A DNA stretch of 64,000 nucleotides, from contig JAVJSD010000089.1 in the NCBI GenBank assembly GCA_040219575.1, positions 1-64,000 on the forward strand, in the 5' to 3' direction. Below, piece after piece: positions 35,476 through 44,065 of the stretch. The first letter of the stretch is position 1, and every line of letters begins with the position of its first letter. This DNA is from JAVJSD01 sp040219575 (GTDB lineage Bacteria; Planctomycetota; Planctomycetia; Pirellulales; Pirellulaceae). A program made the translations under genes and the position numbers. The notes under the pieces were generated by a model. It ran no database searches, had not been told where the DNA came from, and saw only the letters and a program-made list of their open reading frames with translations.

Positions 35476-36444
35476 ATGTCAGCGCCCCACAGCAAGACCA
35501 TTCTGGTGGTCGACGACAACCCGCTCGACTTGCAGTTCGCCGGCGGCATCATCACCGGCCAGACCGGCTATCGGGTGGTGTACGCGCGCGACGGCGTGCA
35601 GGCGATGGAGCTTATGCAGTGCGAGAAGCCGGACTTGGTGCTGACCGACCTGCAGATGCCCGAAATCGACGGCCTGGCGCTGGTCGAAGGTCTGCGGCAG
35701 CGGTATCCGTTCGTTCCAGCGGTGTTGATGACGGCCTTCGGCAGCGAGGAGATCGCGGTGGAGGCCCTGCAAAAAGGGGCGGCGAGTTACGTGCCCAAGA
35801 AGGAACTGAGGCGGCGACTTGTGGATACTTTGCGAGGCGTATTGGCGGCCGCGGACGGACACCAGCGGCACGAAAAGGTGAAGACCTGTTGGCAGGGAAC
35901 GCATTTCAAGTTCTGCATCGACAACGACGACGCGGTGATTCCGGTGCTCGTCTCGCATGTGCAGCAGTACGCCGCCGCCATGTGCGACGACGACGAAACC
36001 GAGTCGTTTCGCCTGGGCGTGGCCCTGCACGAGGCGCTGCGCAACGCCATCGAACACGGCAACCTGGAATTGAACTCCCGTCTCCGCGCCGACGGCTCGG
36101 ACGAGTACTACGAGATGGCCCAGCGCCGCCGCCGTGAGCCGCCGTTTTGCCATCGCCGCGTGTGGATCGAGGCGTACGAGTCGGGCGACGTGTCGCGGTA
36201 TGTGATTCGCGACGAGGGACCCGGCTTCGACCGCACGCTGGTCAACTACGATCCCTGCGATCCGGCCAACATCGCCAAGCCCAGCGGCCGCGGACTGTTT
36301 CTGATCCATACCTTCATGGATGAAGTCGCCTTCAACGACACGGGCAATGAAATCACCATGACGCGGCGGAGGAAGTCGCCCCGCGGCGACGCCCCGCATG
36401 CTCGCGCGCCCCGTTCGTGGCAGGCGCAGCAAGCGATTCAATGA
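35476..36444 (+). CDS. Receiver domain fused to RsbW-like HATPase
   Basis: A 322-residue protein. The N-terminal receiver has Asp13-Asp14, phosphoacceptor Asp58 in LTDLQMPE and a Lys in VPKKE. After a linker, an anti-sigma-type ATPase follows (about 165-300) with N-box EALRNAIEHGN, G1 RDEGPGFD and G2 SGRGLFLIHTF. There is no H-box, so it is a Ser/Thr kinase of the partner-switching type whose activity may be set by phosphorylation of the receiver. It is the first gene of the operon with the STAS and ATPase genes and divergent from the PP2C gene. Confidence 0.88.
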   Translation: MSAPHSKTILVVDDNPLDLQFAGGIITGQTGYRVVYARDGVQAMELMQCEKPDLVLTDLQMPEIDGLALVEGLRQRYPFVPAVLMTAFGSEEIAVEALQKGAASYVPKKELRRRLVDTLRGVLAAADGHQRHEKVKTCWQGTHFKFCIDNDDAVIPVLVSHVQQYAAAMCDDDETESFRLGVALHEALRNAIEHGNLELNSRLRADGSDEYYEMAQRRRREPPFCHRRVWIEAYESGDVSRYVIRDEGPGFDRTLVNYDPCDPANIAKPSGRGLFLIHTFMDEVAFNDTGNEITMTRRRKSPRGDAPHARAPRSWQAQQAIQ

Positions 36445-36531
36445 CCGATTACGCGGCGGCATCGAAATCGCCCCGCCCGTGGAGCACACGGACGCCGGCC
36501 CGCCAAACCACGCGACTTTAGGAAATGCTCA

Positions 36532-36894
36532 ATGGAACTCAGTCTTCAGACCAGTATCGACGGCGCCGTTCGGATCGACACGCTCGGAAAGATCACCCGC
36601 GACGGCTGGCCGCCGCACTACGACCCGCTGGTGGAGTGCTACGGCAGCAATGAGATTTACTCGCAGCGCCTGCTGCTGAACCTGGAGAACTCCGGACATA
36701 TCGACTCCACGGGCGTCGAGTGGTTGCTCGAAGCGAACAAGAAGTTCAACCAGAATTCGGGCGTGATGGTGCTGCATTCCGCCAAGCCGATGATCACCGA
36801 ATTGTTGAAGATGATGCGGATGCACCTCGTGCTGCACATCGCGTCGGACGAGATGGAAGCCAGGCACAAACTCGAGTCGTCGAGCCAGACATGA
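36532..36894 (+). CDS. STAS-domain anti-anti-sigma-type protein
   Basis: A 120-residue single STAS domain. The phospho-acceptor region is HIDSTGVEWLL with Ser59 and Thr60; the central strand RLLLNLENSG and last helix LLKMMRMHLVL are typical. It is the expected substrate of the RsbW-like kinase encoded 87 bp upstream and of the divergent PP2C phosphatase. The stop overlaps the start of the ATPase gene as ATGA, which ties its expression to that motor. Confidence 0.85.
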   Translation: MELSLQTSIDGAVRIDTLGKITRDGWPPHYDPLVECYGSNEIYSQRLLLNLENSGHIDSTGVEWLLEANKKFNQNSGVMVLHSAKPMITELLKMMRMHLVLHIASDEMEARHKLESSSQT

Positions 36895-38288
36895 GCATGA
36901 ACCCCGCCGAGAACCGCATCCCCTTCGAATCCGACGACGAGTCGGCAGGCGGCGCCGAGAAAGGCGCCGGCGCCGCGACGGCCAGCCACGAGGCCAATGG
37001 CGACGCCGACGTGTTGTTGCCGGCGCAGCCCGAGCAAAACGGCGCCCGGGAGATGCTCTCCAAGGTCGATTGGAGTACGAAGACCGCCAACGAGAGCGTC
37101 GCCCTGCTGATCGATTACGCCGTGCAACTCAAGGCCAGCGACGTGTTCTTCTCGTGCGAGGAGAACCACATCGAAGTCACCGTGCGGCAGTTGGGCATGG
37201 TCCGCAATCTGGCCAAACTGTCGCTGGAATTGGGCATCCGCTGCATCGCCCACATTCGCGCCATGTCGGGCCTCAAGATCGATGAGCGGCGACGCCCGCA
37301 GGACGGCCGTTGGATCTTCCGCCGCACCAGCGGGGAGACCGTCGACTTGCGTCTCAACACCCTCCCCACGCTGTGGGGAGAAACCGTCGCCACGCGGATT
37401 CTGCCCCGCAACAGCGACCTCTGGAAGCTCGAAAAGTTGGGATTCGTCGGTCCGCAACTCGGGCAGGTCGAGAATATTCTCTCCCGGCCGAGCGGCCTGG
37501 TGCTGGTGACGGGTCCCACCGGTTCCGGCAAGACGACGACGATGTACGCGCTGCTGCACCATCTGAACACCGGCCGGCTGAAGATCCACACCATCGAGGA
37601 TCCGGTCGAGTATTCGCTCGAGGGTTGCCACCAGTCGCAGGTGAACGAGGATTTCGGGGCGGGGTTCGCCGAACTGCTGCGGGCGGTGGTGCGGCAAGGC
37701 CCCGACGTGATCATGATCGGCGAAGTGCGCGACACCGCCACCGCCGAGACCGCCGTTCGGGCGGCCAACAGCGGCCAGTTCGTCTGCGCCAGCGTGCACG
37801 CGCCGGTGGCGGTGAAGGCGGTGCAAAGCATGCTGGCGCTGGGCTGCTCGCCCTACATGCTGTGCTCATCTCTGATGGCGGTGATCGGCCAGCGCTTGAT
37901 TCGCACGCTCGATCCGGAGAACCGCGTGGCCATCGATTTATCGAGCGCGCCGCACACATTCGACGAGGTTCGTCCCTGGCTCAAGCAGGGACAGGGCGAA
38001 ACGGTTTACGCCACCATGGCCCACGGCGACGCGAACGCCGGCTACACGGGCCGCTCGGGGGTGTTCGAATTGCTGGTGATGACGCCCGCCGTGCAGCGGA
38101 TGATTCGTGAGATGCAAACCGCCAGCAACATCTTCGAACAGGCCCTGGCGGATGGTATGATCGACTTTCGCCGTGCGGCTCTGCTCAAGGTGGCGAGTGG
38201 CGAGACCAGTTTCGACGAGATGTACCGCGCGCTGCCGATGTCGGACGAAATCGAGAGCGAGCCGATCGCTCATCCCCGTCCGCACTGA
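36891..38288 (+). CDS. GspE/PilB-family ATPase without the tetracysteine zinc motif
   Basis: A 465-residue secretion/pilus ATPase. Walker A GPTGSGKTT (208-216), the Asp box IEDPVEYSLEGCHQSQVNE, Walker B DVIMIGEVRD and the His box FVCASVHAP are intact. The N-terminal 60 residues are Ala/Glu/Asp-rich and replace the usual GspE N1 domain. Near the C-terminus the region that normally has two CxxC pairs reads TMAHGDANAGYTGRSGVFE: the Gly-Tyr-x-Gly-Arg turn is kept but the cysteines are missing. The ATG at 36891 overlaps the STAS stop. No pilin, GspF or secretin gene is adjacent. Confidence 0.88.
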   Translation: MSMNPAENRIPFESDDESAGGAEKGAGAATASHEANGDADVLLPAQPEQNGAREMLSKVDWSTKTANESVALLIDYAVQLKASDVFFSCEENHIEVTVRQLGMVRNLAKLSLELGIRCIAHIRAMSGLKIDERRRPQDGRWIFRRTSGETVDLRLNTLPTLWGETVATRILPRNSDLWKLEKLGFVGPQLGQVENILSRPSGLVLVTGPTGSGKTTTMYALLHHLNTGRLKIHTIEDPVEYSLEGCHQSQVNEDFGAGFAELLRAVVRQGPDVIMIGEVRDTATAETAVRAANSGQFVCASVHAPVAVKAVQSMLALGCSPYMLCSSLMAVIGQRLIRTLDPENRVAIDLSSAPHTFDEVRPWLKQGQGETVYATMAHGDANAGYTGRSGVFELLVMTPAVQRMIREMQTASNIFEQALADGMIDFRRAALLKVASGETSFDEMYRALPMSDEIESEPIAHPRPH

Positions 38289-38316
38289 CGAGCGTCTCCC
38301 CCGTTGCACGGCCGCG

Positions 38317-38322
38317 AGGAGG
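38317..38322 (+). promoter_or_regulatory. Perfect ribosome-binding site deciding a GTG start
   Basis: AGGAGG with a 7-base spacer before GTG 38330. It is one of the few full consensus sites in the window and fixes this start. Confidence 0.8.
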
Positions 38323-38329
38323 TATCGCC

Positions 38330-38791
38330 GTGAACTGGAGAGAATACGCGCCGCGCGATGTCCCCGACAGCGAGGACAAGAAGCTCGCCAAGTTGATCGA
38401 CGAGATGCAGGCTCGCATCACTTGGGGCGAGGATCCCGAGGAGATCCGCAAGTGGGCGCTCACGCAAGACGTCGAGGCGACGGCCAGGCAGATCGATGAG
38501 GCGCTGGCCGAGGCGATCCGTCGGCGGTCGGCGGCCATGCGGCGGGGCGGCCGCCGCGATCTGCTGATCGGCGCCGCGTTTTTTCTGCCCGGCGGCGGAT
38601 TGGCGGCCTGGATGGGCTACGAAATCAGCGTGGGGGTGTTCCACGGAATCGCGGTGGGGCGCGTGCCCAGCGTGTTGGCGTACGTGCTGCTGCTCATCTC
38701 CGCCGCCGCCGCGGTCTTCGGCGGTTGGTTGCTGCTGCGCGGCTTGGACCGCGTCATCTTCGGCCACCGGGCCGGCGGCGTCGACGCCTGA
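38330..38791 (+). CDS. Small membrane protein with cytoplasmic N-terminal domain
   Basis: A 153-residue protein. The first 75 residues are soluble, charged and helical (MNWREYAPRDVPDSEDKKLA, then DEMQARITWGEDPEEIRKWA). Two membrane helices follow at about 80-103 and 115-138. The GTG start is fixed by AGGAGG. It begins 41 bp after the ATPase gene stop and probably belongs to that operon, where it may link the ATPase to the membrane; this is inference. It converges with the gene at 38798, only 6 bp apart. Confidence 0.75.
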   Translation: MNWREYAPRDVPDSEDKKLAKLIDEMQARITWGEDPEEIRKWALTQDVEATARQIDEALAEAIRRRSAAMRRGGRRDLLIGAAFFLPGGGLAAWMGYEISVGVFHGIAVGRVPSVLAYVLLLISAAAAVFGGWLLLRGLDRVIFGHRAGGVDA

Positions 38792-38797
38792 GGCGGA

Positions 38798-39247
38798 TCA
38801 CTTCGACAGCCGCTTCATCACCAGGACATGCTTCTCCTCCGTCAGGTGGATCTGCATTGTCTGGGCGTCGACGAGGTGGATCTCGACGAGGGTCTTCTCG
38901 GGCGCCGCGTCATCCTCCCCGAAGATGCTCAATTCAACTTTCAGACGGCCGCGTCCTTCACTCTGCACTTCCCAGACGCCGCGTTGCTGGTGCACTTCGG
39001 CCCCTTCCTCCTTTTGCTGGTAGGTCAGCGACAGCTTCCCGTTTCGACCGAACTCCACGGTAATATCGACATCGACGTCCACCGGCACGTCTACGCTGGG
39101 CGACTTCGCCCGCGTCGCTTCGCGAGTCTCTTGTTGGTCGATGCGCCACTTGCCGTACACGCTGGTCGTGGCGCCTTGGCCCCAAGCACTGGCGGCTGTC
39201 AGCAGACAAAAAATCGAAAGCGCGGCGAAGCAACGGCGTCCGTTCAT
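38798..39247 (-). CDS. Secreted lipocalin-like protein of unknown function
   Basis: A 149-residue protein with a signal peptide (1-23, ending SAWGQ). It has alternating strands: YGKWRIDQQET, VDVDITVEFGRNGKLSLTYQ, GVWEVQSEGRGRLKVELSIF and MQIHLTEEKHVLVMKRL. The starting Gly-x-Trp and the final strand are like those of small lipocalin or META-type barrels, but no family is certain. The ATG at 39247 opens the signal peptide. It is a single gene, convergent with the membrane gene. Confidence 0.65.
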   Translation of the reverse strand: MNGRRCFAALSIFCLLTAASAWGQGATTSVYGKWRIDQQETREATRAKSPSVDVPVDVDVDITVEFGRNGKLSLTYQQKEEGAEVHQQRGVWEVQSEGRGRLKVELSIFGEDDAAPEKTLVEIHLVDAQTMQIHLTEEKHVLVMKRLSK

Positions 39248-39294
39248 GCTTTGTTACTCCCGAATGTGATTGAGATTCACCAGCACTTTACGCA

Positions 39295-39315
39295 CCCCCG
39301 GCTTACGCCTGGGGG
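39295..39315. repeat. Short REP-like hairpin
   Basis: CCCCCGGC-TTAC-GCCTGGGGG folds into a stem of about 8 bp with one mismatch. It lies between hslU and the lipocalin-like gene, both minus strand. Confidence 0.5.
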
Positions 39316-39359
39316 CTCGCCGGGTTGACGCCTGACGATCGCCGTGGCTGGCTTCGCCG

Positions 39360-40730
39360 CTACAGGATGAACTTGCTCAGGTCTTCGTCTTCGCTCAGCT
39401 TCTCGAGTCGCTCGGCGACGTAAGCGGCGTTGATCTTGACCTCGCCCATTTTCATGTCGGGGGCTTCGAAACTGAGTTCCTCCAGCAACCGCTCGAGCAT
39501 CGTGTACAGCCGCCTGGCGCCGATGTTCTGCGTGGTTTGATTCACCTTGTAGGCGTAATTGGCGAGCGCGTCGACCGCGTCGTCGGTGAACTCCACGTTC
39601 ACGCCCTCGGTTTGCATCAGCGCTGCATACTGCCGCGTGAGGGAGTTCTTCGGCTCGGTGAGGATGCGGATGAAGTCGTCCTTGGTCAGGTCGGTCAATT
39701 CGACGCGAATTGGGAACCGGCCTTGAAGCTCCGGCATCAGTTCGCTCGGCTTGGCGCGGTGGAACGCGCCCGCCGCCACGAACAGGATGTGGTCGGTGCG
39801 AATGTAACCGTACTTGGTCTGCACCGTCGTCCCCTCGACGATCGGCAGCAAGTCGCGCTGCACACCCTGCCGCGAGACGTCGGCCCCCTTGCCCCCTTCG
39901 CTGGACACCACCTTATCGATTTCATCAATGAAGATGATGCCCAGATCCTGGGCCAGGTCGATGGCCTGCGCGTTGATCTTCTCCGGCTCCAGCAGCGCCT
40001 CGCATTCCTGTTCGAACAGCACTTGCCGAGCGTCGGCAACCGTCATCTCGCGCGAGACCGAATTGCGAGGCATGATCTTCTCGAACATGCCCTGCAGGTC
40101 GATGTCCATCTGCTCCATGCCCATGCCGCTGAACACCATCGGCGAGGCCTTCTGCTCGATCGAGAGCTCGACCTTGCGCTGATCGAGTTCGCCCGAGACG
40201 AGCATGGCGTGCATCTTGGTCCGGGTGCGTTCGTATTGTTCGCGGCTGTCGTCCTCGCTCGACATGGCGACCGGCCGCGGAGCCAGCAGGTCGAGCAGCC
40301 GCTCTTCGACGCGGCGGCGCGCCTCGTCCTGAACTTCCAGGCGTTCACGCTCCCGCACCAGGCCGATGGCGTTCTCGACCAGTTCGCGAACCATGCTCTC
40401 CACGTCGCGGCCGTAGTAGCCGACCTCGGTATACTTGGTCGCCTCGACCTTGATGAACGGCGCGCCGGTCAGCTTGGCCAGACGCCGGGCGATCTCGGTC
40501 TTGCCGACGCCGGTGGGACCGATCATCAGGATATTCTTGGGCGCCACCTCGCCACGCATCTCTTCAGCCAACTGCTGACGCCGCCAGCGATTGCGGACGG
40601 CGATCGCCACCGCCCGCTTGGCGTCGTGCTGGCCGACGATGTAGCGATCGAGTTGCTCGACGATTTCGCGAGGCGTTTGCGTGGCGGCCTTGTCGGGAGC
40701 GTCGGACTTCGCGGGAATCAGGTTGAACAC
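39360..40730 (-). CDS. hslU: ATP-dependent protease ATPase subunit HslU
   Basis: A 456-residue AAA+ unfoldase of usual size. Walker A GPTGVGKT (71-78), Walker B IIFIDEIDK and sensor-2 region IGARRLYTMLERLL are intact, with the I-domain between. The C-terminus LSKFIL is the tail that docks into HslV. It starts with GTG at 40730, preceded by GAGGAAAT, and overlaps the end of hslV by 13 bp. With HslV it forms the cytoplasmic HslUV degradation machine. Confidence 0.95.
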   Translation of the reverse strand: MFNLIPAKSDAPDKAATQTPREIVEQLDRYIVGQHDAKRAVAIAVRNRWRRQQLAEEMRGEVAPKNILMIGPTGVGKTEIARRLAKLTGAPFIKVEATKYTEVGYYGRDVESMVRELVENAIGLVRERERLEVQDEARRRVEERLLDLLAPRPVAMSSEDDSREQYERTRTKMHAMLVSGELDQRKVELSIEQKASPMVFSGMGMEQMDIDLQGMFEKIMPRNSVSREMTVADARQVLFEQECEALLEPEKINAQAIDLAQDLGIIFIDEIDKVVSSEGGKGADVSRQGVQRDLLPIVEGTTVQTKYGYIRTDHILFVAAGAFHRAKPSELMPELQGRFPIRVELTDLTKDDFIRILTEPKNSLTRQYAALMQTEGVNVEFTDDAVDALANYAYKVNQTTQNIGARRLYTMLERLLEELSFEAPDMKMGEVKINAAYVAERLEKLSEDEDLSKFIL

Positions 40731-41260
40731 GCCATTTCCTCGACCACGATGTTTGCGTTGGTGTAGATGTCGATCTCGCCGGCGATGGCGAGCGCCTTGC
40801 GGACGATGTCCGCGGCGCTCAAGTCGCTGTGCGCCAGCAGCGCCCGCGCCGCCGCGATCGCGTAGTTGCCGCCGGAGCCGATGCCGACGACGCCGTCGGT
40901 CGGCTGAATCACGTCGCCGGTGCCGCTGACCAGCAGCGTGCACCGGGCGTCGGCCACCGCCAACAGCGCTTCCAGGCGTCGCAGCGCCCGATCAGTGCGC
41001 CACTCCTTGGCCAACTCCGTCGCCGCCCGAGGCACGTTCTGCGGGTAGTCCTTCAGCTTGGCCTCGAACCGCTCCAGCAGGGCGAAGGCGTCGGCGCTGC
41101 CGCCGGCGAAGCCGCACATCACGCTGCCGTCCATCAGCCGGCGGATCTTGACGGCGTCGGCCTTCATCACCGCGCTGCCCAGCGTGACTTGCCCGTCGCC
41201 GCCGATAGCGACCCGGCCTTTGTGCCGGACGGAGAGAATGGTGGTGGCGTGGAGCTGCAT
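40718..41260 (-). CDS. hslV: ATP-dependent protease subunit HslV
   Basis: A 180-residue proteasome-like peptidase. After processing, the nucleophile is the first Thr of TTILSVRHKG (residue 6 of the precursor). GGDGQVTLGSAVMK, GFAGGSADAF and IGSGGNYAIAAARAL are diagnostic. The ATG at 41260 is preceded by a heptamer repeat array, and the end overlaps hslU, so the genes are coupled. Confidence 0.95.
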   Translation of the reverse strand: MQLHATTILSVRHKGRVAIGGDGQVTLGSAVMKADAVKIRRLMDGSVMCGFAGGSADAFALLERFEAKLKDYPQNVPRAATELAKEWRTDRALRRLEALLAVADARCTLLVSGTGDVIQPTDGVVGIGSGGNYAIAAARALLAHSDLSAADIVRKALAIAGEIDIYTNANIVVEEMACST

Positions 41261-41262
41261 GG

Positions 41263-41292
41263 GATTTCAGATTGCGGATTGCAGATTGCAGA
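41263..41292. repeat. Heptamer array, GATTGCA family, copy 1
   Basis: GATTTCA-GATTGCG-GATTGCA-GATTGCA-GA in tandem, immediately upstream of the hslV start (minus strand). Confidence 0.75.
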
Positions 41293-41433
41293 TAGGCGAC
41301 GACGAACTCTATTGTGCCGCAAATCGGGATTGGCCTCTAGGCGGCCGATTTTTGCTGTCAGGTTGGGCGGCCCGCAGAAACTGCCGGCCTGAAGCGGCTC
41401 TCAACTGGTGATCTGGGCGGCTGGCGACTCGGT

Positions 41434-42204
41434 TCAAGAGCCGCCGACGTCGGTGATGTCGACAAGGTTGCGCAGCGCGCCGTCATTCAACTTCTGAAGC
41501 TGCGTCGGATCGCCGTCGATCGAAAATGTGGTGCAAGCATGGCGAATCCAATCCAGGTCGTCGGACGAAGTGCTGAAGATTGCCGCGCCTTCCCACTCGC
41601 GATCGACGGTTTCCCATTGGAAATTCCAACCGGTAGGGGACAACCTGGCGAGAACGCCGTCCAAATCGGCGCGCCAGAGATATTCGTAGGGCGAGTCGTC
41701 CGCCAGAAAGTATGAGCGTTTGTTGATCAGGCAGGCATGCCAGGCCAATTGCTGGTTCGACATGCCAAACGAGAAATCGTCGGAGGACGCTTCGGCGATC
41801 TCCCGATGCAGTCGAGGAAGGGTGAGCGTCGCCTTGTCCGGAAAAGCAGCGACCTCTTGCGACGTTAGAACGGGACCGGCTGGATGCGGAAGTTGCAGCG
41901 CGATGCTGCGATCGGCGTCGTCGAAGCAAAGAAAGACGCCGCCGATCCCGCGCTGCACGCGAATGTTCGCGCACATCGCCGCAGGCAACTCGACGGATAC
42001 AGGACCTACGCGGCAGCATGCAATTCCTTCATCAGGCGTCGCATCACGCAGCAGCCTGTGGGGATGCGGAACAACGTCGCTGGAACCCCACCTCCGCCAC
42101 TTCCACAGTACGTGAGGCGCGAAGTGCAATGTCAACCCCAGCACGCCGCCCAGCAAGGCGACGACAACGAGCAGCTTCCGGATCGAGAACCTCAGCCTTG
42201 GCAT
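41434..42204 (-). CDS. Membrane-anchored hypothetical protein
   Basis: A 256-residue protein with an N-terminal anchor RFSIRKLLVVVALLGGVLGL (4-23), the common planctomycete FSxRxLL lead. The rest is soluble with mixed strands and helices: cysteine pair ACC near 63, LPHPAGPVL and tryptophan-rich YLWRADLDG and FQWETVDREWEG. No known domain is recognised. The ATG at 42204 opens the anchor. It is divergent from the next hydrolase gene. Confidence 0.6.
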   Translation of the reverse strand: MPRLRFSIRKLLVVVALLGGVLGLTLHFAPHVLWKWRRWGSSDVVPHPHRLLRDATPDEGIACCRVGPVSVELPAAMCANIRVQRGIGGVFLCFDDADRSIALQLPHPAGPVLTSQEVAAFPDKATLTLPRLHREIAEASSDDFSFGMSNQQLAWHACLINKRSYFLADDSPYEYLWRADLDGVLARLSPTGWNFQWETVDREWEGAAIFSTSSDDLDWIRHACTTFSIDGDPTQLQKLNDGALRNLVDITDVGGS

Positions 42205-42322
42205 GGCGTTCGTCGAGCGTATCGGGCTCCCCCCTCTTATTCGGCTATTCGGCCGCGCGGCGCGTTGCTTGCGGCCTCAGCCTGAACAATTCTTCCACAA
42301 AACGGACTTTGCATTCCTAACA

Positions 42323-42355
42323 AATCTACAATCTGAAATCTGCAATCTGAAATCA
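42323..42355. repeat. Heptamer array, copy 2 (inverted orientation)
   Basis: Reads on the minus strand as GATTTCA-GATTGCA-GATTTCA-GATTGTA. It lies 41 bp ahead of the isochorismatase-like gene. Confidence 0.75.
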
Positions 42356-42395
42356 ACCACTTCCCCCACCTTCGTACTCGGGCTATCCTCGCGGC

Positions 42396-42983
42396 ATGAA
42401 CACCATGACCCGTCTGCCCCGCAGTCCCGAACTGATGTCGCGCGACGACAGCGCCTTGCTGGTCGTCGACGTGCAGGAGAAACTGATCGGCCTGATCCCC
42501 CAGCACCAGCGGATTGTGTGGAACATTCGCCGCCTGATCGACGGGGCCAAGGCCCTCGGCGTGCCGGTGCTGGCGACGGAGCAGTATCCGCAGGGACTGG
42601 GACCGACCACCCCGGAGTTGGCCGAGCGGTTGGGTGAGATTCCCGACAAGCTGACCTTCAGTTGCGGCGGCTGCGGCGACCTGTTCGCCGACCTCAGCGA
42701 ACGGGGCATCTTCAAGGTACTAGTGGTCGGCATCGAATGCCATGTCTGCGTGCAACAGACGGTGCTCGACCTGTTGGGCGAGGCCTTCCAGGTGTACCTG
42801 GCGGTCGACGCCCTCGGTTCGCGTCACGAGATCGACTACCAGACCGCCCTGCGGCGGATGGATTCCTCCGGCGCCGCGCTGACCACGACCGAGGCCGCGC
42901 TGTTCGAGTGGTGCGACATCGCCGGCACGCCCCAGTTCAAACAAATCAGCGCGCTGGTTCGCGAACAACCACCTGGAGCGTAA
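42396..42983 (+). CDS. Isochorismatase/nicotinamidase-fold cysteine hydrolase
   Basis: A 195-residue protein. The catalytic triad is in place: Asp25 in LLVVDVQEK, Lys85 in IPDKLTFS and Cys118 in GIECHVCVQQT. The cis-peptide and cap region VLATEQYPQGLGPT is of the YcaC/isochorismatase-like type. The substrate is unknown, an amide or isochorismate-like ester. Starts at ATG 42396 or 42405. A methyltransferase gene follows 68 bp downstream. Confidence 0.85.
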   Translation: MNTMTRLPRSPELMSRDDSALLVVDVQEKLIGLIPQHQRIVWNIRRLIDGAKALGVPVLATEQYPQGLGPTTPELAERLGEIPDKLTFSCGGCGDLFADLSERGIFKVLVVGIECHVCVQQTVLDLLGEAFQVYLAVDALGSRHEIDYQTALRRMDSSGAALTTTEAALFEWCDIAGTPQFKQISALVREQPPGA

Positions 42984-43001
42984 CGCCGGCCGCCGTGGGG
43001 C

Positions 43002-43020
43002 AGGCTTCCGGCCTGCCGAG
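43002..43020. repeat. Short hairpin related to the 62994 element
   Basis: GGCAGGCTTCCGGCCTGCC: an 8-bp stem. The same GGCAGGCTTCC-type core opens the repeat at 62994. Confidence 0.5.
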
Positions 43021-43051
43021 GTCCCCCAATCGCCTGTCGGCGAGACAACGC

Positions 43052-43849
43052 ATGGCTCGCAATCCCGTTCCCCAGTGGCGTCTGCCGCCCGGCGTCACGC
43101 GGGGGCTGATGGACTACGTGCAGAGCGAGCACATCGCCGACGACTACGACGCCTACTTCGCCGAGAACAAGCTGTTCGAATTCGACGAGCAGGTGCTCGT
43201 GCGGCATCTCGGCAAGCCGTCGACGGATAGGAACGTCGTCGTCGCCGATCTGGGTTGCGGCACCGGCCGGGCGCTGGTGCCGCTCGCGCGACGGGGCTTT
43301 CGCGGACTGGCCGTCGATCTCTCCCGGCACATGCTCGAGGTGGTGCGCGAGAAGGCCGACGTGGAGAACCTGCCGATCGATTGCGTCCGCGCCAACCTGG
43401 TCACGCTCGACTGCCTGGCCGACGATTCGGTCGACCACGCCATCTGCCTGTTCAGCACGCTGGGCATGATCCGCGGGCGTGAGAATCGGCGGCGCGTGCT
43501 GTCCAATGCGCGGCGGATCGTGCGCGGCGGCGGTCGGTTCGTGCTGCACGTCCACAACTACTGGTACAACCTGTACGATCCCGGCGGGCCCTGGTGGCTG
43601 CTGAAGAATCTCGCCCGGTCATGCTTCGACCGCGAGATCGAACGAGGCGACAAGTTCTTTCCCTACCGCGGCGTGAACAACATGTTCCTGCACGTCTTCA
43701 CCCGCCGCGAATTGGCCGCCGACCTGCGCGCCGCTGGCTTTCGAATTCAAGAATCGATACCGCTTGCCCCGACGCGCGTGCGAAGACTGCCGGCCACCTG
43801 GTTCTGCCAATCGCTGCGAGCCAACGGCTGGATTGTGGTGTGCGAGTAG
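43052..43849 (+). CDS. Class I SAM-dependent methyltransferase
   Basis: A 265-residue protein. Motif I DLGCGTGRAL (66-75), the acidic AVDLSRHML loop and the FSTLGMIRGREN region are typical of type 11/25 methyltransferases. A later HVHNYWYNLYDPGG segment contains many aromatics and may bind a flat substrate. The ATG at 43052 is the only one ahead of the fold. It may be co-transcribed with the preceding hydrolase gene. Substrate unknown. Confidence 0.82.
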   Translation: MARNPVPQWRLPPGVTRGLMDYVQSEHIADDYDAYFAENKLFEFDEQVLVRHLGKPSTDRNVVVADLGCGTGRALVPLARRGFRGLAVDLSRHMLEVVREKADVENLPIDCVRANLVTLDCLADDSVDHAICLFSTLGMIRGRENRRRVLSNARRIVRGGGRFVLHVHNYWYNLYDPGGPWWLLKNLARSCFDREIERGDKFFPYRGVNNMFLHVFTRRELAADLRAAGFRIQESIPLAPTRVRRLPATWFCQSLRANGWIVVCE

Positions 43850-44065
43850 TGTCGCTTGCACAGGAGGCGCCGGAAGGTCGCGCCGATTTCGAGAACCGCC
43901 TGTTTCCGAACCGCGTGGGCAAGCGTCGAATCGTCAGGAGGCGCACAGGGAAGACGCACTGCCATTCGATTCACGACGCTTGCGCGACGCAGCCCGGATT
44001 GTGTCGAGTAGCGATGCCTGGGCAAGAAGTCGCCGCCTGAACACAACACGCCGAAAAGCGAGAGG

